A stretch of 64,000 nucleotides of DNA from the NCBI GenBank assembly GCA_028279375.1, contig JANQNW010000015.1, forward strand, positions 1-64,000. The letters run 5' to 3'. Shown here in pieces: positions 9,861 through 19,049 of the stretch (within the stretch, counting starts at the first letter, position 1; the number at the start of each line of letters is the position of its first letter). The position numbers were made by a program, and so were the translations under genes. Source of the DNA: Phycisphaerales bacterium (GTDB lineage Bacteria > Planctomycetota > Phycisphaerae > Phycisphaerales > UBA1924). Below the pieces are notes generated by a model. It was given only the letters and a program-made list of their open reading frames with translations. It did not search any database and was not told where the DNA came from.

Positions 9861-10670
9861 GTGCCTCGATTCACCCCCGAGACAGCCTTTCGCACCCCGG
9901 ATCCGTTCCATCGAATCCGGCTCCGCCATCCAGACCTCCCAGAGGCCCTCGAAGGCGTCTCAATTCTGCATCTCACGGACCCCCACGTCCGTCGGAATCG
10001 ACCCCGATTCCAGCGCCTGGCGAACGCCCTCGCAAGGACAAAGGCCGATCTGGCGGTCATCACCGGCGACTGGATGAGCTACGCCGGCGATGAGCCCCAG
10101 GCACGGACCGTGCTCCTGGAAGTCGCGGAAGCCCTCCGAACGAGATTCGGAGTCTTCGGCGTCTTCGGGAATCACGACACCCAGATCTTTCGCACGAAAT
10201 ACGCCCCGGATCCCCGCGTCTGCTGGCTCGACGACGGTCTCCACCATCTCCCAGACCTCCCGCTGAGCCTCCTCGCCCTCAACTGGCCCGAGGACTGGCC
10301 TCGCGCCGCGGAAGCCTGCCGAGCCCGCCGCCAGAAGGGACGACTCACGATCGGTCTCGTCCACCACCCCGGCGTCGCGCCCGGAGCGATGCGCCTCGGC
10401 GCCGAGATCGTCCTCGCCGGCCATACCCATGGCGGCCAGCTCCGCCTGCCGGGCCGATGGGCGGCGTACACCTCGAGCGAGATGCCCAGGCGACAGGCCG
10501 CCGGCCTGTTTCGCATCGGCGACGCCCAACTCTGCATCTGCCGGGGCATGGGCGACGCCGGGCTGGACTTCAGACTCTTCTGCCCGCCGCAGATCACCCG
10601 CTACGAGCTGGCGCGCGGACCGCTGCCCAGGGCGCGCGACGATCGCACCGGACTGGTGGAAGCGTGGTGA
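9861..10670 (+). CDS. Calcineurin-like metallophosphoesterase
   Basis: A 269-residue enzyme of the dinuclear-metal phosphoesterase superfamily. All metal-binding motifs are present and in order: TDPH (DxH), TGDW (GD), GNHD, GLVHHPG and GHTHGGQ. The layout, with no signal peptide and a C-terminal GHTHGGQLRLPG, resembles YkuE/YpbG-like phosphodiesterases acting on lipids or nucleotides. The substrate cannot be read from sequence. The start is GTG and the gene stands alone, divergent from the HTH gene and convergent with lpxA, 19 bp away. Confidence 0.88.
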   Translation: MPRFTPETAFRTPDPFHRIRLRHPDLPEALEGVSILHLTDPHVRRNRPRFQRLANALARTKADLAVITGDWMSYAGDEPQARTVLLEVAEALRTRFGVFGVFGNHDTQIFRTKYAPDPRVCWLDDGLHHLPDLPLSLLALNWPEDWPRAAEACRARRQKGRLTIGLVHHPGVAPGAMRLGAEIVLAGHTHGGQLRLPGRWAAYTSSEMPRRQAAGLFRIGDAQLCICRGMGDAGLDFRLFCPPQITRYELARGPLPRARDDRTGLVEAW

Positions 10671-10689
10671 GTGAGAACGGAAGGGGGCG

Positions 10690-11529
10690 TCAGCTGTTGC
10701 GCGGCGCCTCGGCGCTGCGATGCGCCTCACGCCCACGACCATGCACGCCCAGATGAATGCGCTCCAGTGAGTCGCAGAGCTTGAGCACGGCGCGGCTCTG
10801 GCCGGGCGTCGTGCGAAGCTTCTCGACGCTCACCTGCATCGGCTCATCCGGATTCCGGAAGAGCATCTTGAAGGCGCCGCGCAGGCCTTCGATGTCATCC
10901 ACCGACCACCCGCGACGCACGAGCGCGGTGGTGTTCACCTTGCGCGGCTCCGCGGGGCTTCCCTCGACAACGAGGAAGGGCGCGACGTCCTTGGTGATGC
11001 GCGCCATGCCTCCGACGAACGAGAGCATGCCGACGGTCGCGAAGTGGTGCACACCGGCGCCGCCGGCGATCGTGGCGCCGTACTCGACAAGACAATGTCC
11101 GCCGAGCATCGCGCCATTGGCGATCACGACCTCATCCTCGATGACACAATCATGCGCAATGTGAATGCCGACCATGAGCAGGCAGTCGCTGCCGATAACG
11201 GTGCGCCCGCCGCCGAGCTCCGTGCCGCGATGAATCGTGGCGTGCTCGCGAATGCGATTGCGATCGCCGATGACGAGCTCCGTGTGCCCGCCCTTGTACT
11301 TGAGGTCCTGCGGCTCGGCGCCGACGACGGCGAATGGATACAGAACGTTGTCTTCGCCCATGCGCGTCGGGCCATGGACGGTGACGTGATTGTGAATGAC
11401 GCTGCGAGCGCCGATGGAGACATCCTGTCCGACGACCGCGTAAGGGCCGATCTTCACGCCTTCGCCGACGGTGGCGCGCGGATCGACGATGGCCGTCGGA
11501 TGAATCTCAGCTGTGGCGCATATGCTCAT
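10690..11529 (-). CDS. lpxA: Acyl-ACP--UDP-N-acetylglucosamine O-acyltransferase LpxA
   Basis: First acyl transfer of lipid A synthesis: it moves a 3-hydroxyacyl chain from ACP to UDP-GlcNAc. The 279 residues begin with hexapeptide repeats of a left-handed beta-helix (IHPTAIVDPRATVGEGVKIG) and contain the catalytic HIAHDC motif with His126. The family GGMARITKDVAPFLVVEG and a helical C-terminal domain follow; the tail is about 15 residues longer than the E. coli protein. The ATG directly abuts the stop of the lpxC-fabZ gene, so the two are translationally coupled. Last gene of the bamA-ompH-lpxD-lpxC/fabZ-lpxA operon. Confidence 0.95.
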   Translation of the reverse strand: MSICATAEIHPTAIVDPRATVGEGVKIGPYAVVGQDVSIGARSVIHNHVTVHGPTRMGEDNVLYPFAVVGAEPQDLKYKGGHTELVIGDRNRIREHATIHRGTELGGGRTVIGSDCLLMVGIHIAHDCVIEDEVVIANGAMLGGHCLVEYGATIAGGAGVHHFATVGMLSFVGGMARITKDVAPFLVVEGSPAEPRKVNTTALVRRGWSVDDIEGLRGAFKMLFRNPDEPMQVSVEKLRTTPGQSRAVLKLCDSLERIHLGVHGRGREAHRSAEAPRNS

Positions 11530-12858
11530 TCAGTCCTGCTCCGCGTCGACCATCATGAACTTGACCTGCGCTTCGGCGACGAGCTTCCCGCCGACGAACG
11601 CCCTGCAATCAACCTCGCCGAATCGGCTGGTCGCGCGAATAGCCTGCGTTTCCATCACGAGTTGATCCCCCGGCGTCACCGGCTTCCGCAGCTTCACGTT
11701 CTCGAGCCCGAGCAGCACCGCGATCTTGCCGGTGCGCTCCAGTTTCTGGCTCAACATCAGTCCCGCGAGCTGGGACATGGCCTCGACGATGAGCACTCCA
11801 GGCATGATCGGCGATTCGGGATAGTGCCCCTGGAAAAACGGTTCGTTCATCGTGACGTTCTTGATGCCGACCGCCTTCAGATCGCCGTCCATGCTGACGA
11901 CGCGATCCACGAGCACCATGGGATAACGATGAGGAAGCAAGCGCAAAATTCGCCGGGTGTCCATCGCCGGCGCCAGGGCGCCGCCATCCGGTGAGTCCTG
12001 TGCATTTCCCAGCTTCACAAGCTCGCGCGCCATCCGGTGATTCAGGCTGTGCCCCGAACGCGTCGCCACCACGCGGCCGCGCAATGGGCGCCCGGTCAGC
12101 GCAATGTCGCCCACCAGGTCCAGCAGCTTGTGACGCGCCGGCTCATCCGCGAACCGGAAACTGTTCTCGATCGGGCCGTCGTCGCCGATGACCAGGATGT
12201 CCTTCGGCGTGAGGTGCGTGCACATGCCGCGATCCTGCAGCGCCTTCGCCTCTTCAGCCGTCGCGTATGTGCGCGCCGAAGCGATGCGATCGCGATACGC
12301 CGAGGCTTCGAGCGTAAAGGCGCATGCCTGTCGCCCAAGTGAAGAAGACATTCCGTAGTCAAGGTCGTACACGTAATCCGTCGCCGGCGCGTCATTGGGA
12401 AGCACGGCCACGGTCGCGCCCTCGTCGCCGACAGTGATCGGCTCCGTCACGACAATCGGACGACGGAACGACTCCTGCTCGACCGCGCCGACGGATTCAA
12501 TCGCGTCCACGAACAGGCGCGCCGAGCCGTCGCCGCCGGGAAGCTCCGTCGCGTCAAGATCGACAACAGCATTGTCGATGCCGAGCCCGGCAAGCGCCGA
12601 CATGCAGTGCTCAACCGTCTCGACGACTGCCTCGCCCGACTGCAGCGCAGTGCGCCTGGGTCGATCGACGACGAAGTCGACATGCGCCGGAACCTCCGGC
12701 GCGCCGGGCAGATCCACGCGACGGAAGCGCACGCCCGTGCTGTCGTCCGACGGCTTCATGGTCGCCGTCACCGGCGCGCCGCTGAAGAGTCCGGCGCCGC
12801 TGATCGTCGCCTCGCCGGCGAGCGTGCGCTGCTTCTGTTTCACGCCGTTCGTGCTCAT
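11530..12858 (-). CDS. lpxC-fabZ: Bifunctional LpxC deacetylase / FabZ dehydratase
   Basis: A fusion of UDP-3-O-acyl-GlcNAc deacetylase (residues about 10-290) and 3-hydroxyacyl-ACP dehydratase (about 300-440). The LpxC zinc and catalytic residues are intact: EHCMSAL (His84), RHKLLD (His243, Asp247) and SGHSLNH (His270). The FabZ half has LPHRYPMVLVDR, FFQGHYP with His344, and EAMSQ with Glu358. LpxC commits the cell to lipid A; FabZ competes for the same hydroxyacyl-ACP pool, so the fusion ties both flux branches together. Such fusions are known in Bacteroidetes, Chlorobi and Planctomycetes. It overlaps lpxD by 4 bp (ATGA). Confidence 0.95.
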   Translation of the reverse strand: MSTNGVKQKQRTLAGEATISGAGLFSGAPVTATMKPSDDSTGVRFRRVDLPGAPEVPAHVDFVVDRPRRTALQSGEAVVETVEHCMSALAGLGIDNAVVDLDATELPGGDGSARLFVDAIESVGAVEQESFRRPIVVTEPITVGDEGATVAVLPNDAPATDYVYDLDYGMSSSLGRQACAFTLEASAYRDRIASARTYATAEEAKALQDRGMCTHLTPKDILVIGDDGPIENSFRFADEPARHKLLDLVGDIALTGRPLRGRVVATRSGHSLNHRMARELVKLGNAQDSPDGGALAPAMDTRRILRLLPHRYPMVLVDRVVSMDGDLKAVGIKNVTMNEPFFQGHYPESPIMPGVLIVEAMSQLAGLMLSQKLERTGKIAVLLGLENVKLRKPVTPGDQLVMETQAIRATSRFGEVDCRAFVGGKLVAEAQVKFMMVDAEQD

Positions 12859-13937
12859 CCCTGCGCATCCTCCAGGCGCGCGATCCTTCGCATCGCCTCT
12901 CTCATCTCCTGGATTGTCTTCGGAAGTCTGCGCAGCGCGGCCTCCGACCGGAATGCGCGCTTCGCTTCATCCGCTGGATACCCGAACCACGACTCACCGG
13001 CGGGAACATCATTCATCACGCCCGCTCTCGCGGCGAGCGTCGCGCCGGCGCCGATCGTGTGTCCGTCCGCGACGCCCACACCGCCGGCGATAACACATCC
13101 GTCGCCGATTGTGACGGATCCGCCGATACCTGTGACGCCGCAGATGAGACACGCCCGGCCGACGACGCAGTTGTGCCCGATCTGCACCTGGTTGTCGATC
13201 TTCGTGCCCGCGCCGATCAGCGTGTCGCCGAATCGACCGCGATCGATCGATGTGCACGCGCCGATCTCGACATCATCCTCGATGCGCACGGCGCCCGCGT
13301 GAGGCACTTTGCGATGCACCGGCAATCCCGATGAGAGATCCGGGTGATAACCGAAGCCGTCAGCGCCGATCGCCGTGTTCGCGTGAATACGGACGCGATC
13401 CCCGAGAACGCATCGATCCTCGATCGTCACGCCGGACCGCAGTTCGCAGTCCGCGCCGATTCGAACCTGCCCCCCAAGCGTCACGCTCGAATGAATGACC
13501 GTGTCGTCGCCAATGAAGCACTCCGGCCCGATGACGGCCCCCGCGCCGATGCGAACGTTGTCGCCGATCGTCGCGCTCGCGTCGACGATCGCCGATGGAT
13601 GCACGCCCTCCGGCATGCGCGTCGGCGGCGTCACGACCTGCAGCAGATCAATCAGCGCGTGATCGGCGTCGTCCACGATGAGCAGCGCCCGCGTCTGAGG
13701 GTCATGGCCCGCAGCCTCGACATCGCGCGTGATGATCGCGGCGCCGGCGGCGCTCTCGGCCCACAGCGCCGCGTGCTTCTTGTCGCGAATGAAACTCAGC
13801 GTCTGGGCATCCGCCCGATCGAGCGTATCCATGCGCGTCAGCGGCAGATCATCGCGCCCGACAAGCTCGGCGCCGAGCTTCGCAGCGACCGCGCCCGTCG
13901 TCATCACAAGGTCTGCAGTTGTAGCGCACTGGGCCAT
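12855..13937 (-). CDS. lpxD: UDP-3-O-(3-hydroxyacyl)glucosamine N-acyltransferase LpxD
   Basis: Third step of lipid A assembly: N-acylation of the LpxC product from a 3-hydroxyacyl-ACP. Of the 360 residues, about 110 form an N-terminal uridine-binding domain. A left-handed beta-helix of hexapeptide repeats follows, with the catalytic VQIGHNC (His255) and the family motif GADGFGYHPD, and then a helical tail carrying REAMRRIARLE. It precedes lpxC-fabZ with a 4-bp overlap and follows ompH by 46 bp, so it is clearly part of the outer-membrane operon. Confidence 0.95.
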   Translation of the reverse strand: MAQCATTADLVMTTGAVAAKLGAELVGRDDLPLTRMDTLDRADAQTLSFIRDKKHAALWAESAAGAAIITRDVEAAGHDPQTRALLIVDDADHALIDLLQVVTPPTRMPEGVHPSAIVDASATIGDNVRIGAGAVIGPECFIGDDTVIHSSVTLGGQVRIGADCELRSGVTIEDRCVLGDRVRIHANTAIGADGFGYHPDLSSGLPVHRKVPHAGAVRIEDDVEIGACTSIDRGRFGDTLIGAGTKIDNQVQIGHNCVVGRACLICGVTGIGGSVTIGDGCVIAGGVGVADGHTIGAGATLAARAGVMNDVPAGESWFGYPADEAKRAFRSEAALRRLPKTIQEMREAMRRIARLEDAQG

Positions 13938-13983
13938 AGAAGAGGCGCTCGGCGCAGGAAGCCCCGCTCCCTGCGCGGAACGA

Positions 13984-14601
13984 TTAGTTCGCCCCAGCCT
14001 TCCACTCGTTGTTCATGAGCTGAAGAACCTGGTCGCTGATATCGAAGGAGTCGTTGACGTAGAGAAGGCGCCGCACGGCGATCTGGCGCATCACGCCGGT
14101 GTTCCCGCCCGGCTGCAGCGCGATGTTGAAGTCGTTGCTGAAGATGACGTCATACCCTTCCTGTTCCGCAATCCGCGTCACCGCTTCCTGCACCTTCCCG
14201 AACAGATGGGACATGATCTCACCCTGCCGCACCTCGATGCGCTGCTGGGCGAAGTTCTGCTCCGCGTCGAGCTGCACCTTGAACATGGCCAACTGTTCGA
14301 CCTTGGTCCTGTAGGCGTCATTGCCTGGAACCATGATCTCGATCTCATCGGCCGCGATCTTCGCGTTCGCCTGGATCTCGTTGATCTTCTCCTGGCGCGA
14401 ACTCACGAAGGCCTGCAGATCGGCTTCCATCGAACTTCGCTCTTCGAGCTCGTTGATCACCTTCTCGAGGTTCACGAAAGCCGTGCGCGGCGGCGCCGGC
14501 AAGTTGTTCGCGGCGTTGTTGGCGCCCGCCTGCCAGGCAACCGATCCGACGACGACGATGGCCGCGGCCACCAGACCAATTCCAGCGCTCTTGCTGCGCA
14601 T
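13984..14601 (-). CDS. OmpH/Skp-family periplasmic chaperone
   Basis: A 205-residue exported protein of the Skp/OmpH family, which holds unfolded outer-membrane proteins in the periplasm. An N-terminal hydrophobic signal or anchor (GIGLVAAAIVVVGSVAWQAG) is followed by TAFVNLEKVINEL, a long amphipathic coiled-coil arm (about residues 60-140), and the returning GYDVIFSNDFNIAL strand typical of the body domain. Start at 14601 places the signal at the N-terminus, with GGAG upstream. The position between bamA and lpxD is the classical arrangement and supports the role. Confidence 0.88.
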   Translation of the reverse strand: MRSKSAGIGLVAAAIVVVGSVAWQAGANNAANNLPAPPRTAFVNLEKVINELEERSSMEADLQAFVSSRQEKINEIQANAKIAADEIEIMVPGNDAYRTKVEQLAMFKVQLDAEQNFAQQRIEVRQGEIMSHLFGKVQEAVTRIAEQEGYDVIFSNDFNIALQPGGNTGVMRQIAVRRLLYVNDSFDISDQVLQLMNNEWKAGAN

Positions 14602-14727
14602 ACCCTGTCTCCATCCCGCCCGTGGCGGATTCTGACAACATCGCGAGGGTCGAAAACACCATGATAGCGGCAGCCTCGTATGCCGACCGCTCCCCCGAAT
14701 CGGCCGCTCCCCCACGACTGGGGGGGC

Positions 14728-17235
14728 TCAGAACGGCAAATCGATGCTGAAGCTGAAGAGCTGGTCCTCGTCGTCATCCTCGTCCTTGATCGGGAAGCCG
14801 AAATCGAACGCCAGCGGCGCCGGACTGATGGGCAGCAGCAGGCGGACGCCGACGCCCACGCTCACGCGATACTCCTCCAGCCCGAACTCCTCCCGCACCG
14901 TGCCCGAGTCCACGAACACCACACCAGAGAGGATCGCCCGCCCCTGGGCGTTGCCCCAGATGGGCTGGAGATACTCGGCGCCAAGGAAGAAGGAGAAGTC
15001 TCCGCCGATCGGGTCGTCGCTGGGCTCGCCATTGTCCGCGCGCACGCCCCGCGGCGAGACGCCCCGGAAGTCGAAGCCGCGGAAGCTGCGGCCACCCAGG
15101 AAATAGCGCTCGTAGATGGGCGCCTCACCCTCCTGCGGGTTGTAGCGCACCTGCGTCCGGAGCGAGAGCACGCTCTTCCGCTCGAGAAAGTCCTCGGTGA
15201 TCGGAATCCAGAGTTCGTGCTCGAAACTCAGCTTCGTGAAGTCGAAGTCGCCTGTCACCTGCTCGACGCTGATCTCCGTGCGGGCGCCGCGGCTGGGTGA
15301 AAGTCGCTCCGCCGGCGGCACCGTCGTGCGCGTGCCGGCAAACCCGATGCCGATGACGGTGTTGGCGTCCTCGACCTCGAAGAGATCCGTCGGCGCGTCG
15401 CTGTCAATGTCCGAGAGCTCGACCACCTCGTACCGAATCGTGATGCCGCCGGCCCAGCGATCGCCGAAGCGACGCCCGATGCGACCTCGTCCGCCGTAGC
15501 GCTGCTCGTCGTGATCATCGAACTCGCGCTCGCGGAAGAAGAGCGCCGTCGTCAGAGACGTGTCCGACTCAAAGAGCGCCGGCTCCGTGATGCTGATTGA
15601 ATACGTCTGCAGCTCGAAACCCGGCGCCAGCGTCAGGTCGAACTGCTGACCGCCGCCTCGAAACGCGCGCCCCGTGAAGAACTCGCCCAGCGAATCCGGC
15701 GTATCCCGGATGTCGAAGTTCTCCTGCACGACGGAGATCGTTCCGATGATGCCCGAGTCGGAGCTCACGGCCGCGCCGAAGTTGATTTGCCCCGTGTTGA
15801 ACTCGTCGATCTGCACAAGCACATCGCGGCTGCCGGGATACTCGGCCTGCTCGTTCTGGATCGTGACGTTCACACCCTCGTCAGGTTCGAGGGGGCTGGG
15901 CGGGCGAAAGATGCCCGTGCTCGTGAGGCGCCGTCGGGAGTCGCGAAGAGCCGTGGAATCGAGCGGGCGCTCGGGGCGCACCTGGATCTCGCGCCGGATG
16001 ACATTCTGGCGCGTGATGTCATTGCCCTGGACGATGACCTCGCCAGTCATGAATCGCTCGCCCTCGAAAATGCTCAGCAGCAACTCGATGCGCGGCGCGT
16101 TCACATCCCGGATCTCACTCGAGCGGACCGTGGCGTCGACATAACCGAGCTGGTGGTACGCATTTCGGATCGCGGTGATGGAGCGCCGGATGGCGCTGGA
16201 CGAGTACACATCGCCCGGCTTGATCTCCATCAGGCCGATCACTTGCTCAGATGAAAACAGCAGCGGCGCATCCGGAGCGCCGCCCTCAAGCGTGACGTCG
16301 CGCAGTGTGTAGCGAGAACCTTCGTCGATCAGGAACGTGACGATCGCCTCCCGCCCATTCGGACTCGGCGTCACGACGCGGTCGGCGCGAGCGTCCAGAT
16401 ATCCCTGGTCGCGATAGAAGCGCATGAGCGCCGCGATGTCGGCGTCCAGCGTCTCGTTGTCGAGCGGCCCCTTGCGGAAGATCCCCTGCACCTTCGTCCG
16501 GATCTGCGTGCGCAGGCGCCGGTCGGTGAAGGAGATGTTGCCGTCGAATCGGATGCGCGTCACCTTCACGCGCTCGCCCTCGCGAATGCGGAAGAGAATG
16601 ATGCCGTCCGGCAGCTCATCCTGGTCGATGCCAACCTCGACCTGGTAATAGCCCTTCGTGCGATAGAGGTCTTCGATATTGCGTCTGGCGCGATTGAGGG
16701 AGAACTCATCCACCGGCGTGCCGATCACGAGTCCGGCCTGTCGCACGGCCGTGTCCAGCTCCTGGTCGCTCAGCTGTTTGTTGCCCGTCACCTGGACAGC
16801 CTCGATAATCGGCGCCTCCTCGAGGATGTAAATCACCGTCAGCGTGCCGTCGGCCTCCTCGCGCACGCGCGGGAAGACACGCATGAACCTGCCCAGGCGG
16901 TTGATGCGCTGGAGGTCCTGGCTGATGATCTGATCATCGAACGGGAGGCCTTCCTTGGTGCGGAGTTGATTGCGCACGAGCTGAGGGGGCTCGCGCTCGA
17001 GGCCGATCAGCTCGATCCGGGAGACCATGCGCCCGTTGAAGCGACTCATGGCGCCCGCGTCGTCGATTTGCGCGGCCGCTGCGCCGGGGAAGGCAAGCAG
17101 CGCAAGGATCAGCGCAGCAAATGCGCGAATGAGGAGCGCGCGCGCGCCGCCGAGCCCGCGCAAGCTATGGTCGCCTGTCAGCGCGCCCGCGCCGCGCTCG
17201 AACGGTCGGTCCCGAACACTCTGGCGAAGGCGCAT
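14728..17235 (-). CDS. bamA: Outer-membrane protein assembly factor BamA
   Basis: Omp85-family insertase of the BAM complex, in the outer membrane. The 835 residues comprise a signal peptide (LILALLAFPGAAAAQ), several POTRA domains at about residues 70-430 (for example VQVTGNKQLSDQELDTAVRQ), and a C-terminal 16-strand barrel. The barrel contains the YFLGGRSFRGFDFRGVSPRG loop (the VRGF/Y-type lid motif) and ends in Phe (FSFSIDLPF), the outer-membrane insertion signal. The ATG at 17235 was chosen because the family signal follows. An in-frame TTG at 17298 would add residues of doubtful value. First gene of the lipid A/OMP operon; bamD and bamB are not present here. Confidence 0.95.
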   Translation of the reverse strand: MRLRQSVRDRPFERGAGALTGDHSLRGLGGARALLIRAFAALILALLAFPGAAAAQIDDAGAMSRFNGRMVSRIELIGLEREPPQLVRNQLRTKEGLPFDDQIISQDLQRINRLGRFMRVFPRVREEADGTLTVIYILEEAPIIEAVQVTGNKQLSDQELDTAVRQAGLVIGTPVDEFSLNRARRNIEDLYRTKGYYQVEVGIDQDELPDGIILFRIREGERVKVTRIRFDGNISFTDRRLRTQIRTKVQGIFRKGPLDNETLDADIAALMRFYRDQGYLDARADRVVTPSPNGREAIVTFLIDEGSRYTLRDVTLEGGAPDAPLLFSSEQVIGLMEIKPGDVYSSSAIRRSITAIRNAYHQLGYVDATVRSSEIRDVNAPRIELLLSIFEGERFMTGEVIVQGNDITRQNVIRREIQVRPERPLDSTALRDSRRRLTSTGIFRPPSPLEPDEGVNVTIQNEQAEYPGSRDVLVQIDEFNTGQINFGAAVSSDSGIIGTISVVQENFDIRDTPDSLGEFFTGRAFRGGGQQFDLTLAPGFELQTYSISITEPALFESDTSLTTALFFREREFDDHDEQRYGGRGRIGRRFGDRWAGGITIRYEVVELSDIDSDAPTDLFEVEDANTVIGIGFAGTRTTVPPAERLSPSRGARTEISVEQVTGDFDFTKLSFEHELWIPITEDFLERKSVLSLRTQVRYNPQEGEAPIYERYFLGGRSFRGFDFRGVSPRGVRADNGEPSDDPIGGDFSFFLGAEYLQPIWGNAQGRAILSGVVFVDSGTVREEFGLEEYRVSVGVGVRLLLPISPAPLAFDFGFPIKDEDDDEDQLFSFSIDLPF

Positions 17236-17527
17236 TGGTAGGCGGAAAATACATGAGTGCAGCGATCGGACGATACCCCTGAGCGCCTGTGCCCACAAGC
17301 GCCCGGCGCGCTGATGCCCACTTCTTGTCCACAGGCGCCGAATCTTCGGTCCGCTGGCGCCTGCGCTGCTAGCGTGTCCGGGACCCTGACTGTGCGTTGC
17401 CAGTCGAACGGCGGACCCATCGAAAACGCCGGGCGTCGGATGCTGCGAAGGGGTGGGTGAGTCCAGGTTGACTCACAGGCGTGCTCAATGAGCGTGTTGG
17501 TTTGATCTGTTCCGAAGGGGTCGCTGC

Positions 17528-17965
17528 ATGCGCCGTATGGTTGTCGTTGGTCGCCAGATGATGCTCGTGGTCGTCGGGTTTGTCAGTCTCTGTGTCGGCG
17601 CCGTCCTCCTCTGGAGCGCCCGCCCCGACACGATCTCCGACGCCCCCATGCTGCTGCTGCTCTCCGTTCTGGCGCTGATTCTCCTCCCTGCATGCATCGT
17701 CGCGCTCATGGAGATCGAGCGACGGCGTCGCGCCCAGGGCGCATCGATGACGTCGGGAAGCCCCGGCCTCATCTGGCCCGATGATGGCCGCGCCGATTCC
17801 GCACGCGCGCGTCAACGCCTTGCGACGTCATTGATCACGCATGATGAAATGCCATCCCGTGTGCATCAGGCGCATGAGCCAGGCGCCAGACGCCAGCGAA
17901 CGTGGCGGGCCGCTACTCCCGTTCGAGAAGAACACGCCCGGCGCCAAGGCCGGACCAGTGAGTAG
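17528..17965 (+). CDS. Small two-helix membrane protein, unknown
   Basis: 145 residues beginning with two hydrophobic segments (QMMLVVVGFVSLCVGAVLL and PMLLLLSVLALILLPACIVA) and continuing into an Arg-rich, probably cytoplasmic tail. GAAGGGG lies upstream of the ATG. Its last 53 bases overlap the 3' end of the convergent anti-sigma gene. I recognise no family. It is supported by the clean hydrophobic pattern and start rather than by homology, so it could still be spurious. Confidence 0.5.
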   Translation: MRRMVVVGRQMMLVVVGFVSLCVGAVLLWSARPDTISDAPMLLLLSVLALILLPACIVALMEIERRRRAQGASMTSGSPGLIWPDDGRADSARARQRLATSLITHDEMPSRVHQAHEPGARRQRTWRAATPVREEHARRQGRTSE

Positions 17966-19049
17966 CTGAGGCGTTCCACCAGAGCACATCGTCGGGATTC
18001 GACGGCGCCGGGATCGGCAGCGCCTCCAGCGCCGGACGCACCTCGAGCGTGACGCAGTGCTCGACCAGGACATCCAGAAACGCGTTCACCGCCTCCGGCG
18101 AGCGATGCATCGTGATGCGCAGCTCCTCCGGCGCCTCCAGCGCCGGCTCACCTTCAGCCGCCGGTCCGGGCGCCGGCGCTCCGACGCCGTTCCAAGCGAG
18201 AACGCCTCCGGCGGACGCGAACAGACGCCTCCCCTCGACGTCTGTCCACGCGACACTGTCGCCGGTCGCGGCCACGACCTGATGCAGTGAGAAGACCTGC
18301 GGGCGGTCCTCCCTCAGAGACGCCACGATCAGCAGTCGGCCTTCGCCGAGCAGTCGCAACGCCTCATCGCGGTCCTCGTCCGTCAGTGTCGGCGCAGTCG
18401 TGCGTGCAGACTCGCCTGCGCTTCCGCCATCGGCTGATCGTCGTCCCTGCAACGCGCCCATGCCGCGCGAGCCGTCCGAGACCACCGGCCTCGCGTCAAG
18501 CGACTCATCGGCGCTGCGCATCGCGATCTGCGCGCCCGGCTCGGGCGTCTCCTCCGCGGCGTCGCCGGCGTCCGCCATCGAGGCGACCGGCTCATGCTCT
18601 GTTTGATCGTCGTCAGCGCTTGCGACGGGGGCCGGGCGCGAGGCAGGCGTGGTTGAGCGCAGTGCAGTGACTGTCACGCCTGCGCTCGCGGCCAGCAGGA
18701 ACATCGCGGCGATGCCAACGCGCCAGCCCGAAAAAAGCGGGCGCCGGCCAATCGTCGCGACAACGTCATCCGTCTCGTTGGCGGCCCCGCCGAATGTCTC
18801 GCTCAACGCCCGACGCTCGGCGCGGGCGTACACCTCGGTCAGCAGATCGTCAGGCGCAGAGAGCGCCGCGCTGCGACCCCAGAACTGAAGCTGAGCGCGA
18901 TCGGAACGAGCGCCGCGCAGGAACACCTGCAACGACTCGTCGTCGGCGATCTCCGCCTCAAACGCCTTCGCCTCCTCGGGGGACATCTCGCCCTCGATCC
19001 AGGCCAGCAGGCGCTCTTCATTCGGAGGTGTGTTCATCGGGTCAGACAT
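17913..19049 (-). CDS. Transmembrane anti-sigma factor, probable
   Basis: A 378-residue protein directly after an ECF sigma gene, overlapping it by 8 bp. The N-terminal 50 residues (EERLLAWIEGEMSPEEAKAF and onward) resemble the helical sigma-binding head of anti-sigma factors. No HxxxCxxC zinc motif is present. One membrane segment lies at about 109-131 (WRVGIAAMFLLAASAGVTVTAL). A Pro/Ala/Ser-rich linker and a C-terminal domain of about 150 residues on the outer side follow. The role is inferred from position and topology: it would hold the sigma factor at the inner membrane until a periplasmic signal arrives. Confidence 0.75.
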   Translation of the reverse strand: MSDPMNTPPNEERLLAWIEGEMSPEEAKAFEAEIADDESLQVFLRGARSDRAQLQFWGRSAALSAPDDLLTEVYARAERRALSETFGGAANETDDVVATIGRRPLFSGWRVGIAAMFLLAASAGVTVTALRSTTPASRPAPVASADDDQTEHEPVASMADAGDAAEETPEPGAQIAMRSADESLDARPVVSDGSRGMGALQGRRSADGGSAGESARTTAPTLTDEDRDEALRLLGEGRLLIVASLREDRPQVFSLHQVVAATGDSVAWTDVEGRRLFASAGGVLAWNGVGAPAPGPAAEGEPALEAPEELRITMHRSPEAVNAFLDVLVEHCVTLEVRPALEALPIPAPSNPDDVLWWNASATHWSGLGAGRVLLERE

